Translations under genes and position numbers: made by a program
Assembly: GCF_012843265.1 (NCBI RefSeq)
Contig: NZ_JABAIT010000020.1
Coordinates: 20,927 to 84,926, forward strand
Direction of reading: 5' to 3'
DNA from: Bacillus sp. DNRA2
GTDB lineage: Bacteria > Bacillota > Bacilli > Bacillales > Cytobacillaceae
DNA: 64,000 nucleotides
The notes under the pieces: generated by a model
The model's input: only the letters and a program-made list of their open reading frames with translations
Database searches by the model: none
What the model was told of the DNA's origin: nothing
In this document: positions 46,780 through 57,056 of the stretch, one piece after another
How the letters are laid out: each line of letters starts with the position of its first letter
How positions within the stretch are numbered: position 1 is the stretch's first letter

Positions 46780-46874
46780 CCATTATTAACTGTAAAGCTG
46801 GAACATATAAGCGAACACGAGAGAATATTGGCACAATTTCACTGACTCTTTCATAGGCTAATAAAGGGGGAGTG

Positions 46875-47135
46875 ATGCAAGTGAAAATTTTTGAAAACAT
46901 CATCAATTATAAACTTAAAACGATTACTCGAGATGAGTTATTAAAGTATGCAAATCAATTTAACGTCAATCTTTCAAAAAACCAGGCTGAATTAATCGCC
47001 CAATACTTAAGAAGTACAACGCTAAATATTTTCAATGATACTGAACGTGCTCAGGTCATAAAGGAAATCGCCAAAATTGCCGGGCCAGAAACCGCAAAGG
47101 AAATCAACAAGCTATTTATAACGTTTACCAAATAA
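46875..47135 (+). CDS. yqfT: DUF2624 protein YqfT
   Basis: An 86-residue helical protein of the DUF2624 type with LKTITRDELLKYANQFNVNLS and AKIAGPETAKEINKLF. GGGGGA lies before three closely spaced candidate starts (GTG 46872, ATG 46875, GTG 46881), so the N-terminus is uncertain by a few residues. Gene position matches yqfT. The function is unknown. Confidence 0.8.
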   Translation: MQVKIFENIINYKLKTITRDELLKYANQFNVNLSKNQAELIAQYLRSTTLNIFNDTERAQVIKEIAKIAGPETAKEINKLFITFTK

Positions 47136-47138
47136 TAA

Positions 47139-47171
47139 AAAAAGCTGTGAAGTGAATTTCACAGCTTTTTG
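47139..47171. terminator. Bidirectional terminator between yqfT and nfo
   Basis: AGCTGTGAA / TTCACAGCT with a 6-nt loop flanked by A-run and T-run. Confidence 0.9.
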
Positions 47172-47179
47172 CTTGTTTA

Positions 47180-48073
47180 CTAGTCCTGGATAATGTCATT
47201 AAGCAGGTTTTCATTGAACTGCTTGCCTCTAAGCATCGCTATTTCATGCTTGTATGGGGCTTTTTTATTGTTTTTATCTTCACCAACAAACGGCGTTTCA
47301 AGAATCTTTGGTACAACTGCTAGCTGTGGATGATGAACAATATAGTTCAGAGCCTCAAAACCAATTTTACCAAACCCGATGTTTTCATGGCGGTCCTTGT
47401 GACTGCCACGCTCGTTTTTACTATCATTGATATGAAGTACCTTCAACCGTTCGATTCCAATGATTTTATCAAATTGATTTAACACTCCATCAAAGTCATT
47501 AACGATATCATATCCTGCATCATGAGTATGACAAGTATCAAAGCAAACGGATAGACGATCACTATAGTTCACACCATCGATGATCATTGCCAATTCTTCA
47601 AAATTCCTACCGCATTCGCTCCCCTTGCCCGCCATTGTCTCAAGGGCAATTTGCAGCTTTTCATTCCCGGTCAAAACCTCGTTTAATCCCTCGACAATCT
47701 TCTTAATGCCCTCTTCAGTACCTGCGCCAACATGGGCACCTGGATGGAGAACGATTTGTTTTGCCCCTAACGCTTCAGTCCGCTCAATTTCCGTTCTGAG
47801 AAAATTAACACCGAGCTCAAACGTTGAACTATTGGTTGTATTACCGATATTGATAATATACGGGGCATGAACAACGATTTCATCGATACCATTGATTTCC
47901 ATATGTCTTCGACCTTCTTCAATATTCAGGTCTTCGATTTTCTTACGTCTCGTATTTTGCGGAGCACCGGTATAAATCATAAAAGTATTGGCACCGTAAG
48001 AAACTGCTTCTTGACTTGCTGCAAGCAGCATTTTACTGCCGCTCATTGATACATGTGATCCAATTTTCAACAT
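47180..48073 (-). CDS. nfo: Deoxyribonuclease IV (AP endonuclease)
   Basis: A 297-residue TIM-barrel zinc enzyme that cuts DNA 5' to abasic sites in base excision repair. It starts [16 protein letters not shown], and family motifs [38 protein letters not shown] and [21 protein letters not shown] supply the zinc ligands. It is 27 nt downstream of cshB and probably co-transcribed. Confidence 0.95.
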   Translation of the reverse strand: MLKIGSHVSMSGSKMLLAASQEAVSYGANTFMIYTGAPQNTRRKKIEDLNIEEGRRHMEINGIDEIVVHAPYIINIGNTTNSSTFELGVNFLRTEIERTEALGAKQIVLHPGAHVGAGTEEGIKKIVEGLNEVLTGNEKLQIALETMAGKGSECGRNFEELAMIIDGVNYSDRLSVCFDTCHTHDAGYDIVNDFDGVLNQFDKIIGIERLKVLHINDSKNERGSHKDRHENIGFGKIGFEALNYIVHHPQLAVVPKILETPFVGEDKNNKKAPYKHEIAMLRGKQFNENLLNDIIQD

Positions 48074-48100
48074 TAAACCTGTCTCTCCCTTTCTTGTGCT

Positions 48101-49420
48101 TTATTTTTTCTTGCCGCGATTAAGTCGTCTTTCGCGCTTCTCTATTTTTTCAACTTCAGCTTGAATTCTCTTTTTATAGCCTGGCTTAACCTTTTTAGGC
48201 TTACGGACAAATGCTTTCGCCTTACCGGCAACCTCGTCAGCTTTCTTTTGGCGATTTTTACGCTTGTTGCGCTCGCCAATATCGATAAATTCACCCTTTT
48301 GCAAGTCGATATTTTTAAACTTGATTCCGATTTTTTCAAGCTTGTTTAACGCATCCTCATCAGATAGTTCATAGATTGTTAATGCTATCCCGGAAAAGCT
48401 GGCACGAGCTGTTCTTCCTACTCGGTGAACGTAAAAATCAAGATCATCTGGAAGCTCATAGTTCATCACATGGCTAACGCCTTCAATATCAATTCCGCGT
48501 GCTGCAAGGTCTGTCGCCACGATGTATTGAAATTCCAGGTCTTTAATCTGCTTCATCACTTTTTTCCGCTCACGTGGTGTTAAATCGCCGTGGATGCGGC
48601 CAACCTTCATCCCTTTTTGCAACAGGGCATCAGCAACTTCATCAGCTGTCCTTTTCGTATTGGTAAAAACAATCGCCAAGTATGGATTTAATTGTTTTAA
48701 TGCTGTATAAGTTAATTCGATTTTATTGCGATGGCGTGATGGGAGCAAGAGATGCTCAATCTTCTCTGCGGCAATATGCTTAGGTGCAATATGGACATAC
48801 TTTGGATTTTCCATATATTTCTTTAAGAATGGCTTAAGTTTCTCTGGAATCGTTGCCGAAAATACATACATGTTGAGTCTTTCAGCCATTCTTGAAGCGA
48901 TCATATCAACATCTTCAACGAAGCCCATATCCAACACTAAATCCGCCTCGTCCACAACAAGGATATCAGCAGTGAACACGACAAGTGCTTGTTCTTTAAT
49001 CAAATCATTAATTCTGCCTGGTGTCCCAACAACAATATGTGGTTGCACCTTCAGCTTTTCGATTGTTCTTTGCTTATCGGTTCCACCCATGTATACTTTT
49101 GTGACAATCTCTTCATTTGGGTGACAATGAGCCGTTACTTTAAGAATTTCACGGTAGATTTGGTCTGCCAATTCACGCGTGGGTGCGGTAATAACCGCTT
49201 GAACCTCCCGGCGAGCTGGGTTAATTTTTTGCAGGATTGGCAAGATATAGGCATGAGTTTTACCCGTACCCGTTTGTGATTGGCCAATTGTGCTTTCTTC
49301 TTTTAAAATTAACGGGATAATCCGCTCTTGGATTTCGGTTGGCTCCTGAAATCCTAAGTCATGTATCGCATCCATAATAAACGGTTTTAATTCATAACGA
49401 TCAAATTTTGATTTTTTCAT
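48101..49420 (-). CDS. cshB: DEAD-box RNA helicase CshB
   Basis: A 439-residue ATP-dependent RNA helicase. Q motif FQEPTEIQERIIP, Walker A QSQTGTGKT, PTRELADQ, VGTPGR, DEAD box VDEADL, SAT, and RTARASF in domain 2. The lysine/arginine-rich tail (from about residue 380) is typical of CshB, a cold-shock helicase. AAGGAG precedes the chosen ATG, 12 codons after the first possible one. Confidence 0.93.
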   Translation of the reverse strand: MKKSKFDRYELKPFIMDAIHDLGFQEPTEIQERIIPLILKEESTIGQSQTGTGKTHAYILPILQKINPARREVQAVITAPTRELADQIYREILKVTAHCHPNEEIVTKVYMGGTDKQRTIEKLKVQPHIVVGTPGRINDLIKEQALVVFTADILVVDEADLVLDMGFVEDVDMIASRMAERLNMYVFSATIPEKLKPFLKKYMENPKYVHIAPKHIAAEKIEHLLLPSRHRNKIELTYTALKQLNPYLAIVFTNTKRTADEVADALLQKGMKVGRIHGDLTPRERKKVMKQIKDLEFQYIVATDLAARGIDIEGVSHVMNYELPDDLDFYVHRVGRTARASFSGIALTIYELSDEDALNKLEKIGIKFKNIDLQKGEFIDIGERNKRKNRQKKADEVAGKAKAFVRKPKKVKPGYKKRIQAEVEKIEKRERRLNRGKKK

Positions 49421-49607
49421 ACTTTTCTCCTTCATCTTCGCTAAAACTTCCATCATGTAATTATAATAAAGTTTTCAATAAAACACCACTTATCACTAAA
49501 AAGCTCCTTCATCCTCTCATGATTATTTATTTTTTCTATCTGCCTAACCTAAACTGGGTTCGTTGCATAAAGTAAAGAAAAGCGTCTGTAAGAAAGGAGG
49601 AAAATCG

Positions 49608-50354
49608 ATGGTGAATAGATATCAAATGCCTCAGAACTGGGGAAATCCCCGCACTCCAGCTAATCAGTTTCCCCGGCCGATGTATAGACCTATGATGAAT
49701 CAACAAATGAATCCATCGTATCCTTCGATGCAAATGAGAAGATTCAGGCAAATGGGACCAATGGGACCACAAGGACAAATGCAAACTAGAGGTGGCGGAG
49801 GTCTATTAGCAAAACTGTTTGGTAAAACAGCACCGCAAATGGGTGGCGGCATGCTTGGCATGGGGCCAAGTGCAGTGAGTGGTATGGCGGGAAAAGCGGC
49901 CTCAGGTGGGTCAATATTACAATCATTAACGAACCCCACAGCCATTTCAGGCTTTCTTAATAATACACAGCAGATTTTAAGTGCCATTCAACAAATCAGC
50001 CCACTTGTATCACAATACGGGCCAATTGTTAAAAATCTACCGGCGATGTGGCGCCTCTATCGTGGGTTAAAGGGTGACACTTCAACAAATGATGAAGTAG
50101 AGGAAGATCGTACGATAGAAATTGAGGAATCATCCAGTCTTGGTGAAGTTGAGGAAAGCAGTAGTTCTGATGATTTAGAGAGCAGCAATAATGCTTCAAG
50201 CAAAGAAATGATAACGACTTCAAGCAGCAGTAGAGATGCAGATGGTTCGAGAAATTCCAAGTCTAATGATTGGAATGAATCAGAGGAAATAGAAGAATCT
50301 AGCAGTTCGGATGGGCTTAGAGAGCGACGTTCTTTTCCAAGAATGTATATTTAG
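49608..50354 (+). CDS. yqfQ: YqfQ/VrrA family protein with low-complexity ends
   Basis: A 248-residue protein. Residues 1–70 are Met/Pro/Gln-rich (MYRPMMNQQMNPSYPSMQM, MGPMGPQGQMQ), the centre has a conserved glycine-rich and helical VrrA segment (GFLNNTQQILSAIQQISPLVSQYGP … LPAMWRLYRGLKG), and the last 75 residues are Ser/Glu/Asp-rich with recurring ESSS blocks. AAAGGAGG precedes the ATG. In B. anthracis vrrA is a variable-repeat locus; a structural or spore-surface role is suspected, not shown. Confidence 0.82.
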   Translation: MVNRYQMPQNWGNPRTPANQFPRPMYRPMMNQQMNPSYPSMQMRRFRQMGPMGPQGQMQTRGGGGLLAKLFGKTAPQMGGGMLGMGPSAVSGMAGKAASGGSILQSLTNPTAISGFLNNTQQILSAIQQISPLVSQYGPIVKNLPAMWRLYRGLKGDTSTNDEVEEDRTIEIEESSSLGEVEESSSSDDLESSNNASSKEMITTSSSSRDADGSRNSKSNDWNESEEIEESSSSDGLRERRSFPRMYI

Positions 50355-50435
50355 GCCTTGAGATTTTGAATTCTCCTAAATAGTCCTTTATAATATTTCG
50401 TAGAAATAGAACAAGTTAATAGGGGGAACTAATTC

Positions 50436-51374
50436 ATGAAAGTCATCAAAATCTCACCACGCGGATATTGTTACGGCGTTGTTGATGCTATGGTCGTTGC
50501 ACGCAATGCTGCTTTAGATAAATCATTACCTCGTCCGATTTATATTCTCGGCATGATTGTTCATAACAAGCACGTCACAGATGCATTTGCCGAGGAAGGA
50601 ATCATCACACTTGATGGAAAAAACCGCTTGGAAATCTTGGAAAAGGTTGATCAAGGAACTGTTATTTTTACAGCTCACGGCATCTCACCTGAAGTACGGG
50701 TGCTAGCTAAGAAAAAAGGCTTAGTAACGATTGATGCAACATGTCCAGATGTCACAAAGACTCATACACTCATTTTAGAAAAAGAAAAAGAAGGCTACAA
50801 AATTATTTATATCGGTAAAAAAGGGCATCCAGAGCCAGAGGGTGCAGTCGGAGTAGCTCCACAAGCTGTTCATTTAGTTGAAACAGTAGCGGATGTCGAA
50901 GCATTGGACCTTGATTCCGATAAAATCATCGTAACCAATCAAACGACAATGAGCCAGTGGGATGTCAAGCACATCATGGAAAAAGTGAAGGAAAAATATC
51001 CTCATGCAGAAATTCATAATGAAATATGTATGGCAACCCAAGTTCGCCAAGAGGCTGTAGCCCAGCAAGCAGGTGAAGCGGATGTGACGATTGTAGTTGG
51101 CGATCCAAAAAGTAATAACTCTAATCGCCTTGCACAAGTATCAGAAGAAATAGCTAATACCAAATCCTATCGAATTGCGGATATTTCTGAATTAGATATT
51201 GACTGGATTAAGGACGCCAAGACGGTCGCGGTAACTTCAGGAGCCTCAACACCAACACCGATTACAAAAGAGGTTATTACCTTTCTTGAACAGTTCGATC
51301 CGGAGAACAAATCAACATGGCAAAAAGAAAAAAAGGTGCCATTAAATAAAATTTTACCAAAAATTAAAAATTAA
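50436..51374 (+). CDS. ispH: 4-hydroxy-3-methylbut-2-enyl diphosphate reductase
   Basis: A 312-residue [4Fe–4S] enzyme, the last step of the MEP pathway. Fe–S cysteines are in RGYCYGV (Cys12), DATCPDV and NEICMAT; further signatures are [25 protein letters not shown] and [16 protein letters not shown] precedes the ATG. It is a single gene with a terminator. Confidence 0.95.
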   Translation: MKVIKISPRGYCYGVVDAMVVARNAALDKSLPRPIYILGMIVHNKHVTDAFAEEGIITLDGKNRLEILEKVDQGTVIFTAHGISPEVRVLAKKKGLVTIDATCPDVTKTHTLILEKEKEGYKIIYIGKKGHPEPEGAVGVAPQAVHLVETVADVEALDLDSDKIIVTNQTTMSQWDVKHIMEKVKEKYPHAEIHNEICMATQVRQEAVAQQAGEADVTIVVGDPKSNNSNRLAQVSEEIANTKSYRIADISELDIDWIKDAKTVAVTSGASTPTPITKEVITFLEQFDPENKSTWQKEKKVPLNKILPKIKN

Positions 51375-51379
51375 ACTTA

Positions 51380-51411
51380 AAAAGAGGCTGACCCTCGGGT
51401 AGCCTCTTTTG
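51380..51411. terminator. Terminator between ispH and yqfO
   Basis: AAAGAGGCT / AGCCTCTTTT with an inner ACCC/GGGT pairing; it serves both convergent genes. Confidence 0.85.
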
Positions 51412-51416
51412 GTATA

Positions 51417-52532
51417 TTATAAAAATTGAAACGGGTCGGTTACCAACTCAGATGGAAAAACGTTAACTTTGTACCCTTTATCGGCACACTTATTTGTAAG
51501 GACCTTGGTAACCCCTTGCTTCATGACCATCTCAACGTGATGTCCAGGGTCAACGATATTCAAGCCTGCAACCATAGCATCATGGGCAACATGATAATAC
51601 ATATCTCCGGTCACATATACATCTGCTCCTTTAAACTTCGCCTGAGGCCAGTATTTGCCTCCGTCACCACCTAAAACAGCCACCTTCTTAACGGTTGCAT
51701 TTAGGTCGCCAATCACCCTGACTCCACTTACACCAAATGTTTGTTTTACAAGCTGCGCAAATTGGCTAAGCGTCATCTCCGAAATTGTCCCAATTCTGCC
51801 AAGCCCTAGTTCTAATCCCTTATTGGCCAATGGGTATATATCAAATGCCACTTCTTCATATGGATGGGCTTTTAACATTGCCGTCAAGATACGTTTCTCA
51901 TGGGCAGAAGGGAATATCGTCTCGATTCGCTCCTCACTAACAGCCTCGATTTCCCCTGTTTTCCCAATGAAAGGATTTGTATGTTCACCTGGCAAAAAGT
52001 AACCTGTGCCTTCTGCTGAAAATGAACAATGGCTATAGTTTCCAATTGCGCCTGCACCAGCATTCCCAAGTGCCTCTCTAACTATCTCACTATGTGTTTT
52101 TGGTACAAAAACGACTAACTTTTTCAGCTTCGCTTCATATGTAGGGGCGAGTAACTCCACATTTTCCAGCCCAAGTGCTTCTGCTAATAAATCATTAACG
52201 CCACCAGGGGTAACATCTAAGTTTGTGTGAGCTGCATAAACGGCAATATCATGCTTGATTAATTTTTCCAGCATTCTACCTTGCGGTGTATCCGTCACTA
52301 GCTTTTGTATTGGACGAAAAATCGGTGGATGATGAGCAATAATTAATTGAACGTTTTTTGCTATCGCTTCATCGACAACGTCTTCCAAAACGTCCAAGGT
52401 AATCATAACATTTTCGACTGGCTTATTGAGACGACCAATCTGGAGGCCGATTTTATCACCCTCCATCGCATATTCCTTAGGGGAAAATTGTTCAAATAAC
52501 TGAATGATTTCAAAACCATTAACTTTCTTCAT
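51417..52532 (-). CDS. yqfO: Nif3-like dinuclear metal centre protein YqfO
   Basis: A 371-residue protein of the long NIF3 form: two Nif3 halves with metal histidines in LIIAHHPPIFRP near residue 66 and VTGDMYYHVAHDA near 330, separated by a PII-like insert of about 100 residues. The start overlaps the trmK stop by 14 nt. Proposed to act as a GTP cyclohydrolase I type 2-like or metal-handling protein; the true role is unsettled. Confidence 0.9.
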   Translation of the reverse strand: MKKVNGFEIIQLFEQFSPKEYAMEGDKIGLQIGRLNKPVENVMITLDVLEDVVDEAIAKNVQLIIAHHPPIFRPIQKLVTDTPQGRMLEKLIKHDIAVYAAHTNLDVTPGGVNDLLAEALGLENVELLAPTYEAKLKKLVVFVPKTHSEIVREALGNAGAGAIGNYSHCSFSAEGTGYFLPGEHTNPFIGKTGEIEAVSEERIETIFPSAHEKRILTAMLKAHPYEEVAFDIYPLANKGLELGLGRIGTISEMTLSQFAQLVKQTFGVSGVRVIGDLNATVKKVAVLGGDGGKYWPQAKFKGADVYVTGDMYYHVAHDAMVAGLNIVDPGHHVEMVMKQGVTKVLTNKCADKGYKVNVFPSELVTDPFQFL

Positions 52533-53241
52533 TGATGTTTAGCGCCCCCTTCACCAAATTTATTTTCATAAGGATTTCTTGTTTTTTATTTTCAATTTCA
52601 GAATTTGCTGCGCCTTGCTCCAATTGCGTGAGAATTCTGAGCCAATTTGTTAGTTCACCTTGCCATTTTAGTTTAAATGGACCAGATTGATTTTTCATTA
52701 AATATGGACCAAACAAGAAACCTGCATCAAGATCTTCATTATATCCGAATTTTGGATCGCCTTGCTCTGCAACAAGGACCTCATATATTTTTCCGTCTTC
52801 TTCAAGAATTTCTTCGGCGATTAAGCTCCAACCATTTTCATACAACCAAAATCGGACAGCTTTTGAACCAACATTTGGTTGAAGGATTAAGCGTTTAACA
52901 GAATGAAGCTTTTGTTTCCCAGCCTCTAAAATAGTTGAAATAAGCGTTCCACCCATTCCGCAAATTGTAATGCAGTCTACTTCCCCGGTATTGATAACTT
53001 CAAGGCCATTGCCCATGCGTACCGATATTTGTGACTCAAGTCCTTCCAGCTTAACCTGTTTAACTGCAGATTGAAACGGTCCCTTGACAACTTCACCAGC
53101 GATGGCAAATGGACTGATCCCCCGCTTGACTACATTACAAGGAAGATATGCATGATCTGAGCCAATATCAGCTACTTTAAATCCCTCAGGTATGTATTTA
53201 ACAACCGCTTGCAAGCGCTGCGATAATGTTTCTGTATTCAT
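52519..53241 (-). CDS. trmK: tRNA (adenine(22)-N1)-methyltransferase TrmK
   Basis: A 240-residue SAM-dependent enzyme methylating A22 of tRNA. It begins MNTETLSQRLQAVVKYIPEG; the SAM motif is VADIGSDHAYLP and the catalytic region has CITICGMGGTLI. A coiled-coil C-terminal domain follows. The frame opens seven codons earlier, but this ATG aligns with the family start and has GGGAAC upstream. It is coupled to yqfO. Confidence 0.92.
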   Translation of the reverse strand: MNTETLSQRLQAVVKYIPEGFKVADIGSDHAYLPCNVVKRGISPFAIAGEVVKGPFQSAVKQVKLEGLESQISVRMGNGLEVINTGEVDCITICGMGGTLISTILEAGKQKLHSVKRLILQPNVGSKAVRFWLYENGWSLIAEEILEEDGKIYEVLVAEQGDPKFGYNEDLDAGFLFGPYLMKNQSGPFKLKWQGELTNWLRILTQLEQGAANSEIENKKQEILMKINLVKGALNINEES

Positions 53242-53305
53242 TAACTGTTCCCACACTTTCATTTACCATATTCGATTATGTACGCCATTCACTCTCCTAA
53301 GTATA

Positions 53306-53337
53306 GAAAAAGTCCTTTGCATATGCAAAGGACTTTC
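53306..53337 (-). terminator. Terminator after cccA
   Basis: GAAAAAGTCCTTTGCA / TGCAAAGGACTTTCTC, a nearly perfect palindrome with T-rich flank on the minus strand. Confidence 0.85.
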
Positions 53338-53346
53338 TCATTGTTA

Positions 53347-53706
53347 TTAAAGTTTCTTTAACCATTTAACCATGTCGTCAGCTTGATCAGCTTTAACTAA
53401 TCCAGGTGGCATATTATTCTTACCATTAGTAATGATGTCTTTAATATAAGCATCATCTCGTTTCTTGCTTACCCCTTTTAAAGTTGGTCCTACTCCACCA
53501 CTGTAATCAGCTCCGTGACAGGCTACACAGCTTTTCTTGTAGAGGTCTTCTGGAGTTGCTGCTGCCACTTCTTCTGTTTTGCCGCCGTTAGCAGCTTCTT
53601 TCGCAACTTCTTTTTGGTCCCCCAACCCTTTGAATGAAAGTAAAAACATGAGGCCAATTCCAAAAACCATGATGACCACAAATGGGATGATCGGATTACG
53701 ATTCAT
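53347..53706 (-). CDS. cccA: Cytochrome c-550
   Basis: A 119-residue membrane-anchored cytochrome: uncleaved N-terminal helix (PFVVIMVFGIGLMFLLSF), a charged linker, and a haem c domain with CVACH at residues 60–64 and axial Met99 in NNMPPG. It works in electron transfer on the outer face of the membrane. Its position next to sigA is conserved in Bacillus. Confidence 0.94.
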   Translation of the reverse strand: MNRNPIIPFVVIMVFGIGLMFLLSFKGLGDQKEVAKEAANGGKTEEVAAATPEDLYKKSCVACHGADYSGGVGPTLKGVSKKRDDAYIKDIITNGKNNMPPGLVKADQADDMVKWLKKL

Positions 53707-53864
53707 CTTAACCCCTCCTATGTAATAACAATCAATAAATAAATATTACAAGCAACTATTATTTTACTTGAAAATTCAAAATAGGAAAAGCCCTAAAGTT
53801 AACTTTATCACAGGAAATGACAAATAATCTGAAAATAATCTGATTTATTCAGCAATCTTCGATG

Positions 53865-53893
53865 TTGAATACGCTTACATTTAGGTTTATAAT
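53865..53893 (+). promoter_or_regulatory. Orphan SigA-type promoter between cccA and sigA
   Basis: TTGAAT, 17-nt spacer, TATAAT on the plus strand, pointing toward the end of sigA. No recognised gene follows; only a 20-codon frame without a clear ribosome binding site lies before the shared hairpin at 54021–54060. Confidence 0.4.
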
Positions 53894-54020
53894 AAAGAAG
53901 AAATTATTATTTAAATATTCAAAATATTTTGTTAAATAATCTTTTCTCGAACCCATTTGCAAACAATAAGACAATTCAGTAAAATAATGGAAAGGGATGA
54001 AAAGAGTTTCCTTTTACTAA

Positions 54021-54060
54021 AAAAAATAGCTTACTTCTTATCGAAGTAAACTATTTTAGC
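54021..54060 (-). terminator. Terminator of the dnaG–sigA operon
   Basis: Minus strand AAAATAG-TTACTTC / GAAGTAA-CTATTTT with one mismatch, followed by TTTT, at the sigA stop. Confidence 0.88.
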
Positions 54061-54062
54061 TT

Positions 54063-55190
54063 CTATTCTAAAAAGTCCTTGAGACGTTTGCTACGACTTG
54101 GATGTCTTAATTTACGAAGCGCTTTGGCTTCAATTTGCCGAATACGCTCACGAGTAACACCGAACACTTTTCCTACTTCTTCAAGTGTACGAGTGCGCCC
54201 ATCATCCAAACCAAAACGGAGACGAAGTACATTTTCTTCACGATCTGTTAAGGTATCAAGAACATCTTCTAGCTGTTCTTTTAATAATTCGTACGCAGCA
54301 TGCTCTGATGGTGAAGTTGCATCCTGATCCTCGATAAAATCTCCAAGATGGGAATCATCCTCTTCCCCTATTGGCGTTTCGAGAGATACTGGTTCTTGGG
54401 CAATTTTTAAGATTTCACGAACTTTATCAGGAGTTAAATCCATATCTTCTGCGATTTCTTCTGGAGTCGGTTCGCGACCAAGATCTTGCAATAATTGACG
54501 CTGAACACGGATTAATTTGTTGATTGTTTCGACCATATGAACTGGAATCCGAATGGTTCGGGCTTGGTCTGCAATTGCTCGGGTAATTGCTTGACGGATC
54601 CACCAAGTTGCATACGTACTAAACTTAAAGCCTTTGCGGTAATCAAACTTTTCAACAGCTTTAATCAGACCCATGTTTCCTTCTTGAATCAAATCAAGGA
54701 ATAGCATACCACGACCAACATAACGTTTAGCAATACTAACTACTAGACGAAGGTTTGCTTCAGCAAGGCGTCTCTTCGCCTCTTCGTCACCTTCCTCAAT
54801 ACGTGTTGCTAATTTGATTTCTTCTTCTGCGGAAAGAAGATCAACCCGACCAATTTCTTTTAAATACATACGAACTGGATCGTTAATTTTAACACCTGGA
54901 GGGACACTGAGATCATTAAGATCGAATTCTTCCTCATCTCCCTTGGAAAGGTCAGGAAGACTAGGATCCTCATCATCACTATCTCCAACTAATTCTACAC
55001 CTTGGTCTCCCAAAAATTCATAAAACTCATCCATTTGATGAGAATCTAATTCAAACTGAGCTAATTTTTCAGCTATGTCATCATAATTAAGGACACCTAT
55101 TTTTTTACCAGTTGCAGTTAACTGGTCTTTTATCTGTTCTAGGGTCATCTCAGTATCGACCTCTTTTGAACGGGCTGGTTTTTCAGCCAT
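54063..55190 (-). CDS. sigA: RNA polymerase primary sigma factor SigA
   Basis: A 375-residue group 1 sigma factor. Region 1.1 is acidic (residues 1–100); region 2 has [35 protein letters not shown] and [17 protein letters not shown]; region 3 [10 protein letters not shown]; region 4 the [27 protein letters not shown] ending in RLKDFLE. AAGGAGG precedes the chosen ATG; six upstream codons were discounted. It follows dnaG by 37 nt in the macromolecular synthesis operon. Confidence 0.97.
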   Translation of the reverse strand: MAEKPARSKEVDTEMTLEQIKDQLTATGKKIGVLNYDDIAEKLAQFELDSHQMDEFYEFLGDQGVELVGDSDDEDPSLPDLSKGDEEEFDLNDLSVPPGVKINDPVRMYLKEIGRVDLLSAEEEIKLATRIEEGDEEAKRRLAEANLRLVVSIAKRYVGRGMLFLDLIQEGNMGLIKAVEKFDYRKGFKFSTYATWWIRQAITRAIADQARTIRIPVHMVETINKLIRVQRQLLQDLGREPTPEEIAEDMDLTPDKVREILKIAQEPVSLETPIGEEDDSHLGDFIEDQDATSPSEHAAYELLKEQLEDVLDTLTDREENVLRLRFGLDDGRTRTLEEVGKVFGVTRERIRQIEAKALRKLRHPSRSKRLKDFLE

Positions 55191-55227
55191 ATGTCCCCCT
55201 CCTTCCAAAAATCAAAGATCTTACAAT

Positions 55228-57036
55228 CTATAGCGACTTACGCAGTTGGATGATATCCATTGCTAAGCGTGCTGCTTTAAGAAAATCGTTTTGACGCTCT
55301 GCTTCCGTTCTTTCTGCCTCTTTTTCTTTTATCTTTAACATTTTTTGATAATTCAACACCTGTTTAATATAATCAGATAATTCCTTTTCCGTTAATTCAT
55401 CATTGATTAACATCATCTCAATATCAGTTACAATTCGCCGCAATCGTTCATCCTGGATAAAATTAATAAATAGACTAGAATCAGGCGGATTTCCTTCTTC
55501 ATAATAGCCCAGTAAGTAGGTAAATATTGCTTGATGCTCATCAATGTTTAACGTGTTTCCTGAAAGAAGTGATTGAACTTTAAATGCCAGCTCATTATCT
55601 TTTAACATATGAGCAAGAAGATGCCTTTCAGCATTATGGTAAGCAGGCTTCAATTGTTGAGTTGGTCGTTTAACCATTAGCTGCTGTTGTCGTACTGGTT
55701 GGGCCTGATTGCCACTATTCTCTCGATTATTTCGCCCCCGGTATGAGTCCAATTGTTGGATCAATGCATCAAGGGATAATGAGAACTCGTTAGCAATCTG
55801 TCGGACATAAATATCTCGTTCCACAGCTTTTTCTAATTTGCTTATTTCTCTTAATACTTCTTCGATGTAAAGGAGTCGTTCTCCTTCATGTTGCAGATTT
55901 TTTCCGCGCCGGAAATAAAGAAATTTGAAGGACATGAACGTCACACTTGCCCCTATTACATCATTGGAAAATTTTTCTCCTCCGAACTTTTTGATGTAGT
56001 CATCAGGGTCAAATCCATCTGGCATCATGGCGACTAAAACATTCAATCCAGCGTTTGAAAGCATCGTCCCCGCCCGAAATGCAGCTTCGATTCCGGCGTT
56101 ATCAGAGTCATAACAAATCGTAATCGTTTGACAATTGCGGCGGAGCATTTCAACATGATCTTCTGTCAATGACGTACCCATTGTGGCAACGCCGTTAACT
56201 ACATCGGAACGGTCGGCCGCGATAACATCAGCAAAGCCTTCAAAAAGAACAGCATGCTGCAGTTTTCGCATCGGTGACCTTGCTAAATGATAATTATATA
56301 AAGTTTTACTTTTATTAAAGATTGCCGTCTCAGGACTATTTAGATATTTGGGGTCATCGCCCCCGAGTGATCTCCCGGAAAAAGCAATCGTATTTCCATT
56401 TCGATCAAAAATCGGAAACATAATCCGATTTCGAAAACGATCAAGTGCTGAGCCATCCCGTTCTCGTCTGGTAATTAAGCCAGCTTTTTCAAGCAATTCA
56501 ATTGAGTAACCTTTGCTTGATAATAGCTTTACGGTGTAATCCCACGAGGCAAGCGCATAACCAATTTGAAATTTATCAATTGAGTCCCTCGTAAAACCAC
56601 GCTGCATTAAATATTCCAGAGCTTCCTGACCTTCCTTTGTATTTACAAGCAAATGATGGTAAAATTTACGTAATAGCTCGTGAGCATCCAACATTAACTG
56701 TAAATCTTTCGGAATGGATTTTATCTGTGAATTTGTTTCAATTTCTAAATCAATCTTTGCACGGGCAGCCAGTCTTACAGCTGCTTCAACAAAGGTTAAT
56801 CCTTCCTTTTCCATAAGAAAGGTGAATACATTACCACCTGCACCACAGCCGAAGCAATGAAAAATTTGTTTATCAGGCGACACAGAAAAGGATGGTGAAT
56901 TTTCACCATGGAACGGGCATAATCCAAAATAATTTCGTCCCTGCTTCTTCAATTGAATATATTCACTAATAACATCAACAATATCAACAGTTTGACGAAT
57001 CTGATTAATTTTTTCTTCGGCAATCATTTCTGCCAT
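55228..57036 (-). CDS. dnaG: DNA primase
   Basis: A 602-residue primase. The N-terminal zinc ribbon has Cys40, His43, Cys61 and Cys64 (CPFH … CFGC); the TOPRIM core has VLFEGFADVIAA and ITICYDSDNAG; the C-terminal part is the helicase-interacting domain, preceded by a Gln-rich linker near residues 440–465. GGAG lies 7 nt before the ATG. It makes RNA primers with the DnaC-type helicase at the fork. Confidence 0.96.
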   Translation of the reverse strand: MAEMIAEEKINQIRQTVDIVDVISEYIQLKKQGRNYFGLCPFHGENSPSFSVSPDKQIFHCFGCGAGGNVFTFLMEKEGLTFVEAAVRLAARAKIDLEIETNSQIKSIPKDLQLMLDAHELLRKFYHHLLVNTKEGQEALEYLMQRGFTRDSIDKFQIGYALASWDYTVKLLSSKGYSIELLEKAGLITRRERDGSALDRFRNRIMFPIFDRNGNTIAFSGRSLGGDDPKYLNSPETAIFNKSKTLYNYHLARSPMRKLQHAVLFEGFADVIAADRSDVVNGVATMGTSLTEDHVEMLRRNCQTITICYDSDNAGIEAAFRAGTMLSNAGLNVLVAMMPDGFDPDDYIKKFGGEKFSNDVIGASVTFMSFKFLYFRRGKNLQHEGERLLYIEEVLREISKLEKAVERDIYVRQIANEFSLSLDALIQQLDSYRGRNNRENSGNQAQPVRQQQLMVKRPTQQLKPAYHNAERHLLAHMLKDNELAFKVQSLLSGNTLNIDEHQAIFTYLLGYYEEGNPPDSSLFINFIQDERLRRIVTDIEMMLINDELTEKELSDYIKQVLNYQKMLKIKEKEAERTEAERQNDFLKAARLAMDIIQLRKSL

Positions 57037-57056
57037 ATTACAACTCCATCCCTTGT

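Larger units (their letters stand above)
53707..54062. other. Intergenic region cccA–sigA
   Basis: About 355 bp, very AT-rich. It holds the upstream region of cccA, a plus-strand candidate promoter (53865–53893) with no gene after it, and the sigA terminator (54021–54060). Confidence 0.6.

Noticed and set aside
48726..49124. 132-codon plus-strand frame opposite cshB
   Set aside because: Lies entirely within the DEAD-box helicase core; low-complexity Ser/Thr/Ile composition typical of an antisense shadow.
53810..53845. Short tandem AAATAATCTG-like repeat
   Set aside because: Two imperfect copies in very AT-rich DNA; no sign of function or expansion.
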